A stretch of DNA of 64,000 bases from Charina bottae (GCA_023362775.1 JALMGJ010000026.1:930001-994000), one strand, 5' to 3'. Shown: positions 34,913-46,879, counted from the stretch's first letter. Made by a program: numbers and translations. Notes: generated from the sequence alone by a model not told the origin.

Positions 34913-35015
34913 GTTGAACTGTGGAGTCCTTGGTGCTCTCTGAGCTTGGTGGTTGGCTTGCCAATATTACGGGTAATGAAGTGTCTGCGAGCAAACCACC
35001 ACCAAGGACTCCACA
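34913..35015. repeat. Penelope-like terminal fragment in inverted arrangement
   Basis: GGAGTCCTTGGTGCTCTCTG opens the stretch and its near complement (CCACCACCAAGGACTCCA) closes it. The same phrase occurs at 55967-56060 in single orientation. Confidence 0.5.
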
Positions 35016-35884
35016 TACAAACATGGCTTGCAGTCCTAGAATGGTAAACTCATCCCATTTTGGACAGAGGATTTATTTGACGCTGGAGAGACGGCGCGTT
35101 CTGTTTTCCAGTAGGTGCTTATTCAGGGCACCTCTCAGAATTTTCAAGGCCCAGCACCCTCCTCTGTGCACAAACACACGACGTGCGAGAGAGGAGAACC
35201 TCGCACGTGTGAGAACTCCCTGCAGTGCTGGCCCTACTGGTAGCAGTGACCTTCTCACCGCCCCACAAGCCTCATGCCTGATACACGTGAATGTCCGTCG
35301 ACACACCGCAGCCAAAAGTCCCAGAGTCTTGAAGACAGTTACAGAGATAAATCCAAGATCTTGACCTGGAACCCCACCCCGTCACTGATTAAAAGCAGCT
35401 TCCGCTAAGCCTCAGTTCCCAGGAATCACGGCCAGAAGGAGAACATGCCAAACCACTCTGGCCGGCCATCTCAGATTAAAAAATACATATCCGGGAAGTT
35501 TTGTAGCTCCACATGGATCCAGAAAGCGAATTCTTCTCTCAGGCAGCAAGCAACATGTTAAAATAAAGGGGTAAAAAATCCCCTTCGGGCAGAGGTGAAG
35601 GTCCACATTCCAGGCAAGACGACCCACAATCCCAACTTAAGCAACACTCACCAACCAAAAGGGTGCTGAAGGATCTTTCCCGGGTTGCCCACTCAGCCCC
35701 ACCAGCAGCTGGACATAGCAGGGCCGCCGAAGCGCTCCGCAGCTGGGCCAGACGCTCGCTCCTGTCCCGGCTAGCGCGGCAAGTCCTCGACTTCAGCATC
35801 TACAAGGGTTGCCATGCCCAAGCTCCAGAAATGAGCTGCAGAAAGAACCAAGGTCCAGTGTGAGATACGCAGGTAGGACGGCTT
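35016..35884. other. Unassigned sequence
   Basis: Open frames up to 147 codons without recognisable features. Confidence 0.3.
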
Positions 35885-35920
<36 letters not shown>

Positions 35921-35979
35921 TTCATTCATTCATTCATTCATTCATTCATTCATTCATTCATTCATTCATTCATTCATTC
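35885..35979. repeat. (TTTA)n(TTCA)n compound microsatellite
   Basis: About nine TTTA units switch directly to about fourteen TTCA units. Confidence 0.97.
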
Positions 35980-36299
35980 CTTATTTTAGCTACTGGCCAC
36001 AAAAATTGGATATACCATCAAAAAAGTATCTTGGACAGCTGGAGGAAGTCAAGGAGAAGGCAGCTTGAACCACCTTTATCCTGCAAGAAAGGATGGAGAG
36101 AGACTCTGGGCGTTTTTTGACAGGGTGGTGAAGGTGCCACAGAATCAAGCTGTGAGAGGTGGCAGCTCGAGGATGGCTCCATTGGCAGCACTTCAGGATA
36201 CTGAAAGCTCTACAGAAATGGGACATCCGGAGTCCAACCCACGGAGGAGGAGATACAAACACAGAGAGAACAGACCCAGAGGGACAAAGGTGGAGGGAT

Positions 36300-36392
36300 C
36301 TGCAGAGTCACAGAATCGTAGGCTTGGGAGGGACCTTGGAGGTCGTCTAGTCCAACCCCTGCCCAAGGCAAGAATCCTCATACCATCTCGAT
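36300..36392 (-). mobile_element. CR1 LINE 3' end
   Basis: CACAGAATCGTAGGCTTGGG and GGAGGTCGTCTAGTCCAACC on the plus strand are the reverse complement of a CR1 terminus. Confidence 0.75.
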
Positions 36393-36477
36393 AGAAGCAT
36401 AGGCATGTCCCAGTGGTAAATGCCAACAAGGACAGAAGTAACATTACACTCCCTCTGGGCTTGGAAAGGCAGTAGGG

Positions 36478-36612
36478 CCGTGTTTCTCAACCTTGGCAAC
36501 TTTAAGATGTGTGGACTTCAACTCCCAGAATTCCCCAGCCAACATGGCTGGCTGGGGAATTCTGGGGGTTGAAGTCCACACATCTTAAAGTTGCCACGGT
36601 TGAGAAACACTG
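36478..36612. repeat. Family A hAT-like MITE
   Basis: Flanks CAGTAGGG (36470-36477) and GAGTAGGG (36613-36620). Long hairpin. Confidence 0.9.
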
Positions 36613-37194
36613 GAGTAGGGTGAAGAAAGGTTTAACGGGTTGAGAAGTTAAAAGAAGCATCTCAGTGATAAAATAGGTATTTCACTCTCAACTCGAGCAT
36701 TCAGGTTGAGGGCCACTTGGGTCCAGTGGGCTTATCAGGTGAGCTTCGTGGAAATTATGCACACCGTGGACTTGAGACCCAACCCTTCAGATTCACCAAT
36801 GAAATTCCCTGGCAGAATATTCAGGACACACAACCGTTCATTTAACCCACCAGATGTGGGATTCGCAGAGCAAGGACTGAAGTTAGCAAGGCGGGTAGCG
36901 GAAGAGTCTCAGGCCAGAACAAGGCCATGATGAAGGTACGATGCAGGTGCCTTCAGCATCCAAGCGGAGAAGGGACAGCGAAGAGTCCACTGCCACGTAA
37001 GGACAAGAGACGGAGGCACAGAGTTTAAACCCTGCATTATCAGCGCCCAAAAATCCCAAATTACCATCAATATTAAAATACGTTTTGGACGATTCAAAGC
37101 TTATAGTTTATTTAATAATGATTAAAGATTTTTATGGTGGGCATCAGTTATTTGTGAGAATGTTGGAACAGTGTTGGTCCAGTGTTTGGAATGT

Positions 37195-37413
37195 TGGTCC
37201 AGTGGTTAAGGCAATGGGCTAGAAACCAGGAGGCTGTGAGTTCTAGTCCCGCCTTAGGCATGAAAGCCGGCTGGGTGACCTTGGGCCAGTCACTCTCTCT
37301 CAGCCCAACTCAGCTCACAGGATTGTTGTGGGCAAAACAGGAGGAGGAAGGAGTATTAGGTCTGTTCGCCGCCTTGAGTTATTTATAAAAATAATAAAGG
37401 TAGGATAAAAATT
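37195..37413 (+). mobile_element. tRNA-derived SINE with L2-like tail
   Basis: Head GTCCAGTGGTTAAGGCAATG and GAGTTCTAGTCCCGCC (B box), body GGGTGACCTTGGGCCAGTCA, tail GCCGCCTTGAGTTATTTATA. It runs into the (AATG)n tract that serves as its tail. Confidence 0.8.
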
Positions 37414-37463
37414 TGAATGAATGAATGAATGAATGAATGAATGAATGAATGAATGAATGAATG
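37414..37463. repeat. (AATG)n microsatellite at SINE tail
   Basis: About twelve units. Confidence 0.96.
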
Positions 37464-37506
37464 ATAGATAAAAAATAAAGAGCTGGAATACCCACACAGC
37501 CTAGAG

Positions 37507-37624
37507 CAGCGTTTCTCAACCTTGGGAAATTTAGGATGTGTGGACTTCCAACTCCCAGAGTTCCCCAGCCAGCATGGGAGTTGAAGTCCACATATCTTAA
37601 AGCTGCCAAAGTTGAGAAACACTG
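37507..37624. repeat. Family A hAT-like MITE
   Basis: Flanks GCCTAGAG and GCCTAGAC (7 of 8 match). Confidence 0.88.
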
Positions 37625-37871
37625 GCCTAGACAATAGTTAAAGGTCTTGCTATCTTAAGATTTTTTTTCACATTCTTTATTGGGTACCCCAGAGAATGTT
37701 TAAAAGGGGTTGGTTGTCAACTTTGTGTAAATTCATAGAGGGGCACTTACTCATGTGATAGAAGAAGATCAATGCTGGACTTTGGCTATTCTGCCAATCA
37801 TAAGCAGTAACAATAAATACCCATCAAGTGCAGAAATATAGAATTAGAGCCACATTTATGAAAATTATAGG

Positions 37872-38912
37872 ATGGTTGTTGTGGGTTTTCCAGGCTGTGT
37901 GGCCGTGTTCTGGCAGTTTTTGTTCCTAACGTTTCGCCAGTAGTTGTGGCTGGCATCTTCAGAGGACAGGAGCACAGCTAGAAGATTCTCTCTGTGCCCA
38001 AGTGGAGGCTGTGTGTTCCTGCTGGTGTTTATAGCTGCTGAGAGGTCATTTGCAAGAGATTGGGAGAGGGTTTTTTGTGGTGATTAGGGGGTGTGGTGCT
38101 GTCATGTGTGGGATTAGCACATCTATTGTGTGAGTTGTTTGTATATTTCTGTGGTTGAGTAGAGTTCGTTGACCTTTTGCAAGCTGTGCTTTTCAGGACT
38201 GGCAGCCAGGTTTTGCTGATCTTTAGGCTTTCTTCTTTTTTATTGAAACTGTGTTGGTGTTTATGTATTTCAATGGCTTCCCTGTATAGTCTAACAAAGT
38301 GGCTGTTGGTGTTGTCCAGTATTTCTGTGTTTTCAAATAAGATTTGGTGACCAGTTTGTTTGAGAGCATGTTCAGCTATTGCAGATTTTTCAGGTTGCTG
38401 TAGTCTGCAGTCTCTTTCATGTTCTTTTATCCTGGTGTGGATGCTGCGTTTTGTGGTCCCAATATATACTTGTCCACAGCTGCAGGGTTTGCAGTAAACT
38501 CCTGCAGCAGTGAGGGGGTCCCTTTTGCCTTCTGCTGATTTTAACATTTGTTGTATTTTTCTCGTGGGTTTGAAGACTGTTTGGAGGTTATGTTTTTTCA
38601 TTAGTTTTTCCATGCGGTCCGTGACTCCTTTAACTCCCACACATGACAGCACCACCACCCCTAATCACCACAAAAAACCCTCTCCCAATCTCTTGCAAAT
38701 GACCTCTCAGCAGCTATAAACACCAGCAGGAACACACACCCTCCACTTGGGCACAGAGAGAATCTTCTAGCTGTGCTCCTGTCCTCTGAAGATGCCAGCC
38801 ACAACTACTGGTGAAACGTTAGGAACAAAAACTGCCAGAACACGGCCACACAGCCTGGAAAACCCACAACAACCATCGGATTCCGGCCGTGAAAGCCTTC
38901 AACTATACAAAA
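37872..38912 (-). mobile_element. Penelope-like retroelement, 5'-truncated, with inverted terminal copies
   Basis: The minus strand encodes the C-terminus of a Penelope RT followed by a GIY-YIG endonuclease, then a terminal repeat (38028-37872) ending ACAACCATC. The plus strand from about 38640 to 38912 carries the same terminal repeat in the other orientation (GATGCCAGCCACAACTACTG, GGATTCCGGCCGTGAAAGCC). This inverted layout is common in Penelope-like insertions. Confidence 0.85.
38029..38658 (-). pseudogene. Penelope-like RT/GIY-YIG endonuclease C-terminal fragment
   Basis: 209 codons. After about seven codons derived from the inverted terminal copy, it reads GVKGVTDRMEKLMKKHNL, KPTRKIQQML, then the GIY-YIG-type domain GVYCKPCSCGQVYIGTTKRS with IHTRIKEHERDCRLQQPEKS downstream. 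The Penelope domain has the CxC and GxVYIG pattern here in place of classic GIY. The RT domain is missing, so the element cannot move itself; the remaining frame is open. Confidence 0.85.
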
Positions 38913-39240
38913 TTATAGGAGTGCTGAGAAAAATCTTCAAGAGGACCAAGGCCGTATCTGCTAACCATCCCCTTGGCATGTCTGGGAAGCCCACATGGGA
39001 TCCATATACACATCTGTCTCCAACCAGGCGGCTTCCAGATATGATGGAGCTGCACCCAGTCTCTGCTGGCTGGCTGAAAATTCTGGAAACTATAGTCACA
39101 ATGTAGCCTATTATATAGGCTATATAGTGACCAGCGAGGAATATCACAGCCCATACAGCCTGCAAGCCCTTCACACACCCTTCAAACCCAAGAGGGACTG
39201 AATCTAGACAACAACTTCCTCCTGTAGGATCTATCTAGAG

Positions 39241-39493
39241 CAGAGCTTTCTGTTGGTAACATACTTTTTAGACATGCATCATTTCGCGACACACTCTTAC
39301 AGCAGGGCATCATTTCGTGACACACTCGTAAAGCAGGGCATCATTTCGCGACACACTCTTACAGCAGGGCACAAGGCAAGCACTAGGACCTGTGCGGAAT
39401 CACAGCAGGTTTGGAGGCAGCAGCAGCCGTGACACACCCAGACACTGCAGCCGACACACTAACGTGTCATGACACACAGTTTGGAAAGCTCTG
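39241..39493. repeat. hAT-like element (family D) with a different internal triplication
   Basis: Perfect TSD ATCTAGAG (39233-39240, 39494-39501). Here the unit CATCATTTCGCGACACACTC plus CAGCAGGG is repeated three times while the CACTAGGACCTG unit is single. Confidence 0.9.
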
Positions 39494-39934
39494 ATCTAGA
39501 GCTTTGCAGCCACCTTTGGAAAGCTACCAGCAAGCCCTTCGGTTCAGGCAGACGTTACGCCTAAAGACACACTTTTCAGTGGTAGGGACATATTAGCAGA
39601 ACAGTCTCCACAGCCAAGTTTGAAGGCTGCCACGTTGGCAGGTTTCAGTGGTCAAAATCCTTAGACGGGCAACACTTAACCTGACAACAGTACTTGTGAA
39701 AAAGATCTTGGAACGGTGGCTGATTGCTGGCTGAACATGAGCTGGCAGAGTCACGGACTTGCAATGCAGTGTCAACATTATTTTGCAGTTTCCAAAGAAA
39801 CCATACCATTTTGTTCTCCTTCGGTAAGAGCCCTTCTCAGCTGCTGTGTCCAGTTCGAAGGATCTCGTTTTTTAAAAAGACTCCGAGAAAGTGGAGCTGG
39901 TTCAGCACAGTGCAAACAAGGATAATTGGAGGGT

Positions 39935-40262
39935 AGAGGTAAAGCCTATAATGAGAGATTGAAAGAACTGGACGAGTTTAGCTTCTTTTGAGAAGACCGA
40001 ATGGGGACATAATTGTGCTCTTCAAATACCTGAAAAGATGTCCCAAAGCAGCTGGAGGAATCCTGTTCTTTCGTCTCAGAATGTGGGACACGGAGCAAAT
40101 AAGTTGCAAGAAGGCGGATTCCAACTGAACATTCAAAAAAAACTTTTTAACACTAAATTTGACAGTGGAACCAATGACCTCAAGAGGTGGGGAGGCTCCC
40201 TCACGCTGGACGCGGTCAAACCACCTATCCGGGATGCTTTAATCTAGATTCCTGCACTGAAA
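39935..40262 (+). mobile_element. CR1 LINE 3'UTR
   Basis: GAGAGATTGAAAGAACTGGA, GGGGACATAATTGTGCTCTT, CAAGAAGGCGGATTCCAACT and CTAGATTCCTGCACTGA follow the CR1 3'UTR order. Confidence 0.85.
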
Positions 40263-40289
40263 TGGGGTGGGGGGAATTCAATGGCCACC

Positions 40290-40345
40290 ATTTATTTATT
40301 TAGGAAATGTATATCGCTGCCCACCTACCAAAGAAATCCTGGATG
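40290..40345 (-). repeat. Short LINE/SINE tail
   Basis: Minus strand GGTGGGCAGCGATATACATT followed by AAATAAATAAA. Confidence 0.5.
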
Positions 40346-40772
40346 GTAAAGAGACATAAAAACATCACCCAAAATTTGCAAATCCATTGGAGAAAAGGTA
40401 AGTTGAAGCCCCTAAAAAAATCTCATTACTAACACATCAAAGACAGCCACATTCTACTCTTCGAGTCTTTCCCACGGAGGGAATGAGGCCCTTCTGGTTT
40501 TAATCATAATTGAATGGAACTGCTGGGGGGTACCTGATTATTTTTTGGACGTTCCAGGGTTTTTGATTATTTTAACCGGCTGGCTTGCTTTCAGAAAGAG
40601 TGCTGATATTTTAAGAGTAAAGCAGGGTACTAACATTGATAATAATTAGAAAAGAAGCCTTCCGTAGGGAAAGGGATTGATTCCTGCAGTAACTCTCTTT
40701 TGGCTGCGACTGGAAATCTTCAGCATGCAGGATGTGCCCGTGGCCACCTGAGCTGCGGAGCTTCGTTTGCGG

Positions 40773-40835
40773 AAGGCTGGGGAATTCTGGGAGTTGAAGT
40801 CCACATCTTAAAGTTGTTAAGGTTGAGAAACACTA
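40773..40835. repeat. Family A MITE, right arm only
   Basis: GCTGGGGAATTCTGGGAGTT through GGTTGAGAAACACT. Confidence 0.75.
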
Positions 40836-42175
40836 CTCTAGAGACAACAGAGCCAAAATCTCTGGCTTCTTTCTCCCAGAGACCCCGTAAGTCCCTTTAA
40901 AGTCCAGGAATCCTCTGTCAAAATCAAGGAAGCATCTGTATCTTCTCACAGCCATTACAGAGGTTCCTTTAATGGAACTGTGCAACTCAAACAGCTGGAT
41001 TTATATTTCCAAAGTTGGGATCCAGCTTTATGACTTCGTAAACTTTATGGGATCCCTACAGCCAGTCAGACCCAATTGATGCATCTCCGTCAGCTAACTT
41101 CCTCCAGACCCGCTTCAAATTCCTCCCACTTTGGAACTGAAAAGAGGTTTTCTTGAGCTTTAATCACCTTGCCAGACTGAAGAGGACACAGACATTTGAA
41201 ACCCTTTTTAAACTTTCTATCAGCCTAATAAAGCTAGTCCCTTAATATGGGTTCAACCAAGGAAGCTGGGGAAGGGGTGTCGGTCATTTCTCTCCCCAAT
41301 TTCAGGCCACGCGCACAAAACCCAGGATCAACTCACGTGGGCCAGCCGGCTTCAAAAATATTAGCACTGGTATCTTTTCTAGATCTAATTCTAATCTAAT
41401 TGACATTTGCCAGTCAATCTAGAACAGGATTTGAAGTCTTCCAGACAAATGGAACTTCCATTTACCCACCCAGACGGTGCTACCTCTCCAGTTGGGATCG
41501 CACTTCTTCCAAGCCAGTCCTTTCTCCCCTAATCCTGCAATACCACCAGAAATGATGTGCACAAGAGCTGACCCTGGTTGGGCCACATTTGATTTCATCG
41601 TGATCTGTTGAATAAGCCACATTGAGTTGATTTCACACAACATGCCTCAGTACGATTCCAGTACTGAATAGCCATATTCACCCAACATCTAAAGACCTAG
41701 TAGCCACATTTACATAACATGCTAAACTTGGTTAGCTTTAATTTGCTCAGGTTTCCTGTCGCTTCCTATGTTGTGCAAACCTAAGCTTGTTTGTTTAATT
41801 TATTTCAATGTCTGGCGTGAACCCCGAAAACGGATTAATTCGGGAACCAAGTTATATGTACTGTGTGAACCCTCCCTGTCAAGGAAGTGCCAGCTGAGGC
41901 TATCAGCAGAACTCTCATATATTTATTGCAAAGTGTGTGACTGAAAAGAAAGTACAGCCAAGTTTCTCATTAAATGCTTGAAGTTCTGCAAACAAATGTC
42001 TGTCAGTCAACTATCAGAATTGCAGAAGAGAAAAAGGGACCACAAGTCTGTGCTGGTTCTTCTCATGACACTCGTCCGCCTTTGGAAATAACCTGCAAAC
42101 CCTTTAGAACCTCTGTAACCCAACCGTGACCTTCTGCAACCTGCTATGTGATCAGAGCTTCATCCAAGTCCTATT
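40836..42175. other. Unassigned sequence
   Basis: No gene or mobile-element family recognised, apart from weakly repeated AT-rich phrases. Confidence 0.3.
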
Positions 42176-43497
42176 GATAGATAGAGGGATTCTGGTTAAA
42201 CAACACACAACATACGTACAGTGCCATGCCTTTATTGAACACACTGAACCAATATTCACTGCTTTGTCAAGAAAAGTACGGAGAACTTCTAGTAACCGAT
42301 GGCACCTCTTTTCAGAGGGAAGACTTCAACCAAGGGTTTCCTGTACCTGTCGATCAATCCTACACATCATTCTGGAGACATTTTGGCTCATTCTTTACAA
42401 AACGGCTTCAACTCACATTGAAGATATTGGGGGACCGTCTTGCACGGATGGCTCTCTTCAGCTCAGGCCCCAGCGCTTCAGTTGGGCTAAGACCAGGAGT
42501 TTAAGTCAGCCATTTCCAAATGCAAATTTTCTTCTGCTTCAACCCTTCTGTTGTAAATTTACTCGTGTGTTCAGGGCTGTTGTCATGTTAAGTTTCAACT
42601 TATGGACAGACACCCGGACATTCTCCTGTCAAATGGGCCGGTACAATCCAGAATCCGCTGTTCCTCACGGATGGGGGCCACCCAGGTTCTGAGGCTGCAA
42701 AGCAACACCAAATTAGGATGCTCCCACAGCTTTACGGTTGGAAGGAGAGCTTCTTCTGCTGGAATGAATGCACTTTGATCTTCTCCAAGCGTAACATTTC
42801 TCGTTAAAGCCAGAAAGTTCAACGTTGGCTCATCCCTCATGGCTCCAACAGCTGCTGGATCATCCAGGTGTTCTTCGGCAAACTTGAGATGGAAGCAATG
42901 TGCTTTCTGGACTAGAAGACTTTCCTCCTTGATGCCCTCCCACGGGCACCACTTTTTCCCTCATGCTGGACTCATGGACACTGAAATTGGACAATGCAAG
43001 ACTGGTCTGCAGATCTTCTGCCATTACTGTGGGGTTCTCCGAGATCTCCTGGAGAATCGCACGCCTTGTTCTTGAGATGATTCCACTGGATGACCGTTGC
43101 TGGGAAGAGTAACAATGGTGTTTGATGGAGGCTGTCTCTGGCAATGGTCCGTAGCCCCTTCCAACCTCATGAGCATTGGCAACCTTTTTCTGAGGTCTGC
43201 AGAGTTTTCTTTTGATAGGGACATAATTCACTTCCACAAACTTGAAGAACAGACTCCAAAAGTGTCAATCAAATTGTGTAGGGTTTTTTATAGGGAAGGT
43301 CCCTCAAACGTACATCCAATTGTCATCTCATGGACAACTGATTCAATTTACGCCCTTAAGAGCACCAGATAGCCTTGGGTTTCCCATACTTTCGCCAACA
43401 AAGACAGTGACTATTAGTGCAACAATTTCAATAAAGACATGGCACAAAACATTATTTTGCATATTGTTTGTTTAACCAGAATCTCTTTATCTATTAA
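42176..43497 (-). mobile_element. Tc1-like DNA transposon, about 1.3 kb, with inverted terminal repeats
   Basis: Both ends share, in inverted orientation, TAGATARAGRGATTCTGG followed by GTTAAAC and, further in, GTGCCATG(C/T)CTTTATTGAA. Between them lies a decayed transposase on the minus strand. Size and ITR length of about 80 bp suit a Tc1-like element. Confidence 0.8.
42595..43237 (-). pseudogene. Tc1-like transposase, frameshifted
   Basis: Minus-strand pieces read SRTRRAILQEISENPTVMAE and LQTSLALSNFSVHESSMREK (helix-turn-helix DNA-binding part), then LPSQVCRRTPG in one frame, and in a second frame CSLRTWVAPIREEQRILDCT and FDRRMSGCLS from the catalytic-domain region. The frame changes and missing pieces of the DDE triad show it is inactive. 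Confidence 0.75.
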
Positions 43498-43945
43498 CAG
43501 TATTTAGACGAAGCTCTAATTACATTGCATGTCACAGTACAGCAAGATTATGGATCACCATAATTAAGCATCACTATAATTAAAATTCCTCCAGCCAAGG
43601 GGAGTCCACCATTTCCCAAAGCATGTATGTTCCAATTTTGAATAGCAATTGCCTTAGGAAGTTTTTCCTGATGTCCAATCAGAATCTGCTTCCTCATAAT
43701 TTGCACCCATCGTTCTTCAGGAACCACTCTGAACGATTCTGCCCTATCTTCTACATGAATCGTTCACATGTTTGAAGCCAGCTAACCTGAGTCACCTCAG
43801 GGATACACACGTCCAGGGCATTTTCTTGGCAGCAATATCAACCTAGTCTTCATTTTTTCTTCTAACTTTCTAATTCTCCTGGAATTTCCTGATAGTCTTC
43901 CATCCACACCCCGGCCAGTTCTGACGTTGCTTCGTTGCTTTAGAT

Positions 43946-44216
43946 CAGAGCTTTCCAAACTGTGTGTCGCGACACAAAAGTGTGTCGCCACACACAGTCT
44001 GGTGTGTCGCCACACAACCCGGAAGCGCTGATCATCATCAGCGCTTCCGGGTTTTCCCGCAGCGACACACCAACGGCGGCACACAAAAACCTGAAAGCGG
44101 CAGCAGCGCTTCCGGGTTTTTGCGCGCTGCCGCAACGGCGGCACTTCCGGGTTTTCCCGCGGCGACACACCAACGGCGGTTGGTGTGTCGCCGCGGGAAA
44201 ACTTTGGAAAGCCCTG
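43946..44216. repeat. hAT-like element (family D relative), GC-rich with strong palindromes
   Basis: Termini CAGAGCTTTCCAAAC and GTTTTCCCGCG...CTTTGGAAAGCCCTG with perfect TSD CTTTAGAT (43938-43945 and 44217-44224). The interior holds inverted GAAGCGCTGATCATCATCAG / CGCTTCCGGG motifs and repeated GCGACACACCAACGGCGG. Confidence 0.9.
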
Positions 44217-44367
44217 CTTTAGATTATCCAGGCCTGCCTGTTTAGAAACCATCGGAGCGAGACTATAATGGAGTCCACCCTTTTCTGACACACTCGCCAC
44301 CATTAAAATTAGGTGGAGGATCATGGAGAAAGGTCTTCCGTTTGGGATGAGCCGGCTCCTTCTAGAG

Positions 44368-44491
44368 CAGTGTTTCTCAACCTCAGCTACTTTAAGATGT
44401 GTGGACTTCAACTCCCAGAATTCCGCAGCCAGCCAGAATTCTGGGAGTTGAAGTCCACACATCTTAAAGTTGCTGAGGCTGGGAAACACTG
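44368..44491. repeat. Family A hAT-like MITE
   Basis: Flanks TTCTAGAG and CTCTAGAA, both of NTCTAGAN form. Confidence 0.88.
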
Positions 44492-44499
44492 CTCTAGAA

Positions 44500-45209
44500 T
44501 CTTGTTCCACTTAATCCAAGTGCTGCAATTGAGAAGCCTTTGCTGTAAGGTCCGGGCCATGTTACCCTTCCCTCCTCCTGCTAGGATTAGGATCTAGGCC
44601 TGCTCCCTCCAATCTGGGAGCCCTCCAGACTATGGACTTCAAGGGCCAGCAGAATCAGGGTGGAAAATGCAGGGAATTGGGGCGGCCCGCCCCAAGGGGG
44701 CCCAGTGTGCAAGGCTTTTCACTCTGCTGCCTGCAAAGCAGCTCCCCAACGCCCTCAGACCCAGCAGCTTCCTAAGCAACCAAGAATGTCCATTCCCAGC
44801 CACCTCGGAGGAACCCCGTTCCGCACCCCCTCATATTCTCACCGTTCCTTGCAAAGAGGCCTCAAGCAGCAGCCTTCCCAGGGTTCACAAACGGATGCTT
44901 CCCCAACATCCCACCCCCAACCCCAACATTTTTTCAACGATGAAAAGCGAGTTGAATGTGTTTTAAAACGTAAGAAATTCTTTATTAAATAACTGCTCCC
45001 AGCACTCAGCCCCAGATGAGCGTAGCAACCCTGGAAAAGCCCCCGTTCTGAACCTTCACCTCCATGAAAACAAAAAGGGAAAATAATTTTATATTTGCGG
45101 TCAGTTTTAGAGGAATAGCTGCATGCATTTTCCAAAGCAGAAACACGTATGACATGCTGACGACTAAGGTCTGGTTTGCATGCGCTAAGCCAAATTGTGG
45201 TTTGTTTAT
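44500..45209. other. Unassigned sequence
   Basis: No gene features; short frames only. Confidence 0.3.
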
Positions 45210-45221
45210 ATTATTTTATTT

Positions 45222-45252
<31 letters not shown>

Positions 45253-45312
45253 TTTCAACTTTTATCACCGCGCCAACTCCCCCAAAGGGGACTCTGGGCG
45301 GTTTACAAACAC
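45210..45312 (-). repeat. L2-like LINE 3' tail with (TTTA)n
   Basis: Minus strand GTAAACCGCCCAGAGTCCCC, then a TAAA-unit tail (45216-45256). Confidence 0.8.
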
Positions 45313-45319
45313 ATATTAG

Positions 45320-46879
45320 CTTAGCCGGATGCGTGAACCTAGCCAACTATGGTTTATTCAATACACCGGAGTGAAGCAAATCGTGACTTATTTGTGGCCT
45401 GAATCCTGCCTGAAAGATTTGGCTGAGGCTCCAGCCTGCAGGGAACAGGACACGAAGCCGGGTTCACAAAATGGACTCCAATCCACAATCCACAAATGTT
45501 TCCACTTAAATAAAAATTAAGCCGGTAATCGACCAACGTGTTGCAATTCAAAAAGGGGACATTTGCACCAATCAGCATGCAGCTTTGTGCATCCCACAAA
45601 TGGATGGGTGCCAGTCATCCCAGAAAGGGAGGTTTCTCACCCCTCCCTTGACACAGGCCAGATTCCACCTTCCAGACAACCATTATCTCCATTTCAGAGA
45701 CAAAAACACAGAGCGTTTGCTAAGCAGGAGGGATCTGCTGCCGCTGCCACGCCCCCCTTCCTGGTCCATCTGCAGCCCCCTCCCCTCTCCCCCCTTTCCA
45801 ACAGGGAGAGTCATCAGACCCTCATTATCTCCGGATCATCCAACTAGGGAGAAAAAGACCAAACCCTTCAAGGAAAGGCCTTACACCCACCCTCCAGAGA
45901 GAGGGGGCAGTCACACCCCCAACCCCACCATCTGAAGCTCTGCAGGCTTCACACCAAGATTCATCTTACCAAGCCAGGGGAATTTCTCAGGCAGCCAGAA
46001 GACCCTCTGGGTGCTGAACCCGGGCCGGCCATCACAATTCTTGGGGAGGGGGTGGGAAAGCGCCCTTTCCGAGCGGAGCCAGCCAGCCCCAGGCAGAATG
46101 GCTGGCGTGCTCTTTGCAGAGAGAAAAAAAGAGCATTCAATTCACACAAGGCACAAGGTCCTCCCACCCCAAGTAGACCCCATATGGGTGGGTCAGGTTC
46201 GCCCCCCTCCAAGCCATATACTGAACCCAGCCATCCTGGGTTGCATGTTTACGGCTTAAATGCTGGGCGAGCCCAGACGCTGGAATTAATTCAACAAGCC
46301 GTGGCTTATCCATTGGAACCAGGCTGCACCCTGCATTCATAGTTTGCACTAAACCAGAATATCATTTATGGGTTTGGGCTGAAGGGGGCTGTAGAGATGT
46401 AGGCCGAGACTCCCCACAAGGATCCTCACTCCAAGCCCTTCGGAGAGCGGGGCTCCTCCATTGCCCCCCCCCCCCGCCTTCTCTTCATCATGACCAGGGC
46501 AGAAAGCGGGCAGGGCAGTTATCAGGCCCAGATTCAGGGTTCCTCTCCCACAAAGTGCCTCTGGCTGGGCCCACACATTTTCACAACCTGCTAAGACCAC
46601 GGGGGTCCCAAGCTCACTTGAACCACAAACTCCTGTCCCGTTTCCCCCAAGCTGCAAATCCGCCTTGCAAACAGCATTTATCCACATCTCCCCGTTTCTG
46701 CCTTGTAATCTGAGCCCGTGGGGACCCTGTCCGCCGCTCGCCGGGATCCCCCCTTTCAAAAAATGCAAAATGGAAGGCTTACTTCCCCGGCATAAAACGA
46801 GGCTAAAATGAACTCCCCTTTCCAGGCGTTCAGCACCCGAGCTCACGCACTGCACCAAGCCGTAAAGTAGTTTGGGCGA
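45320..46879. other. Unassigned sequence 5' of CpG island 1
   Basis: The minus-strand 169-codon frame at 46349-46858 shows no domain or family resemblance; repeats not recognised. Confidence 0.3.
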
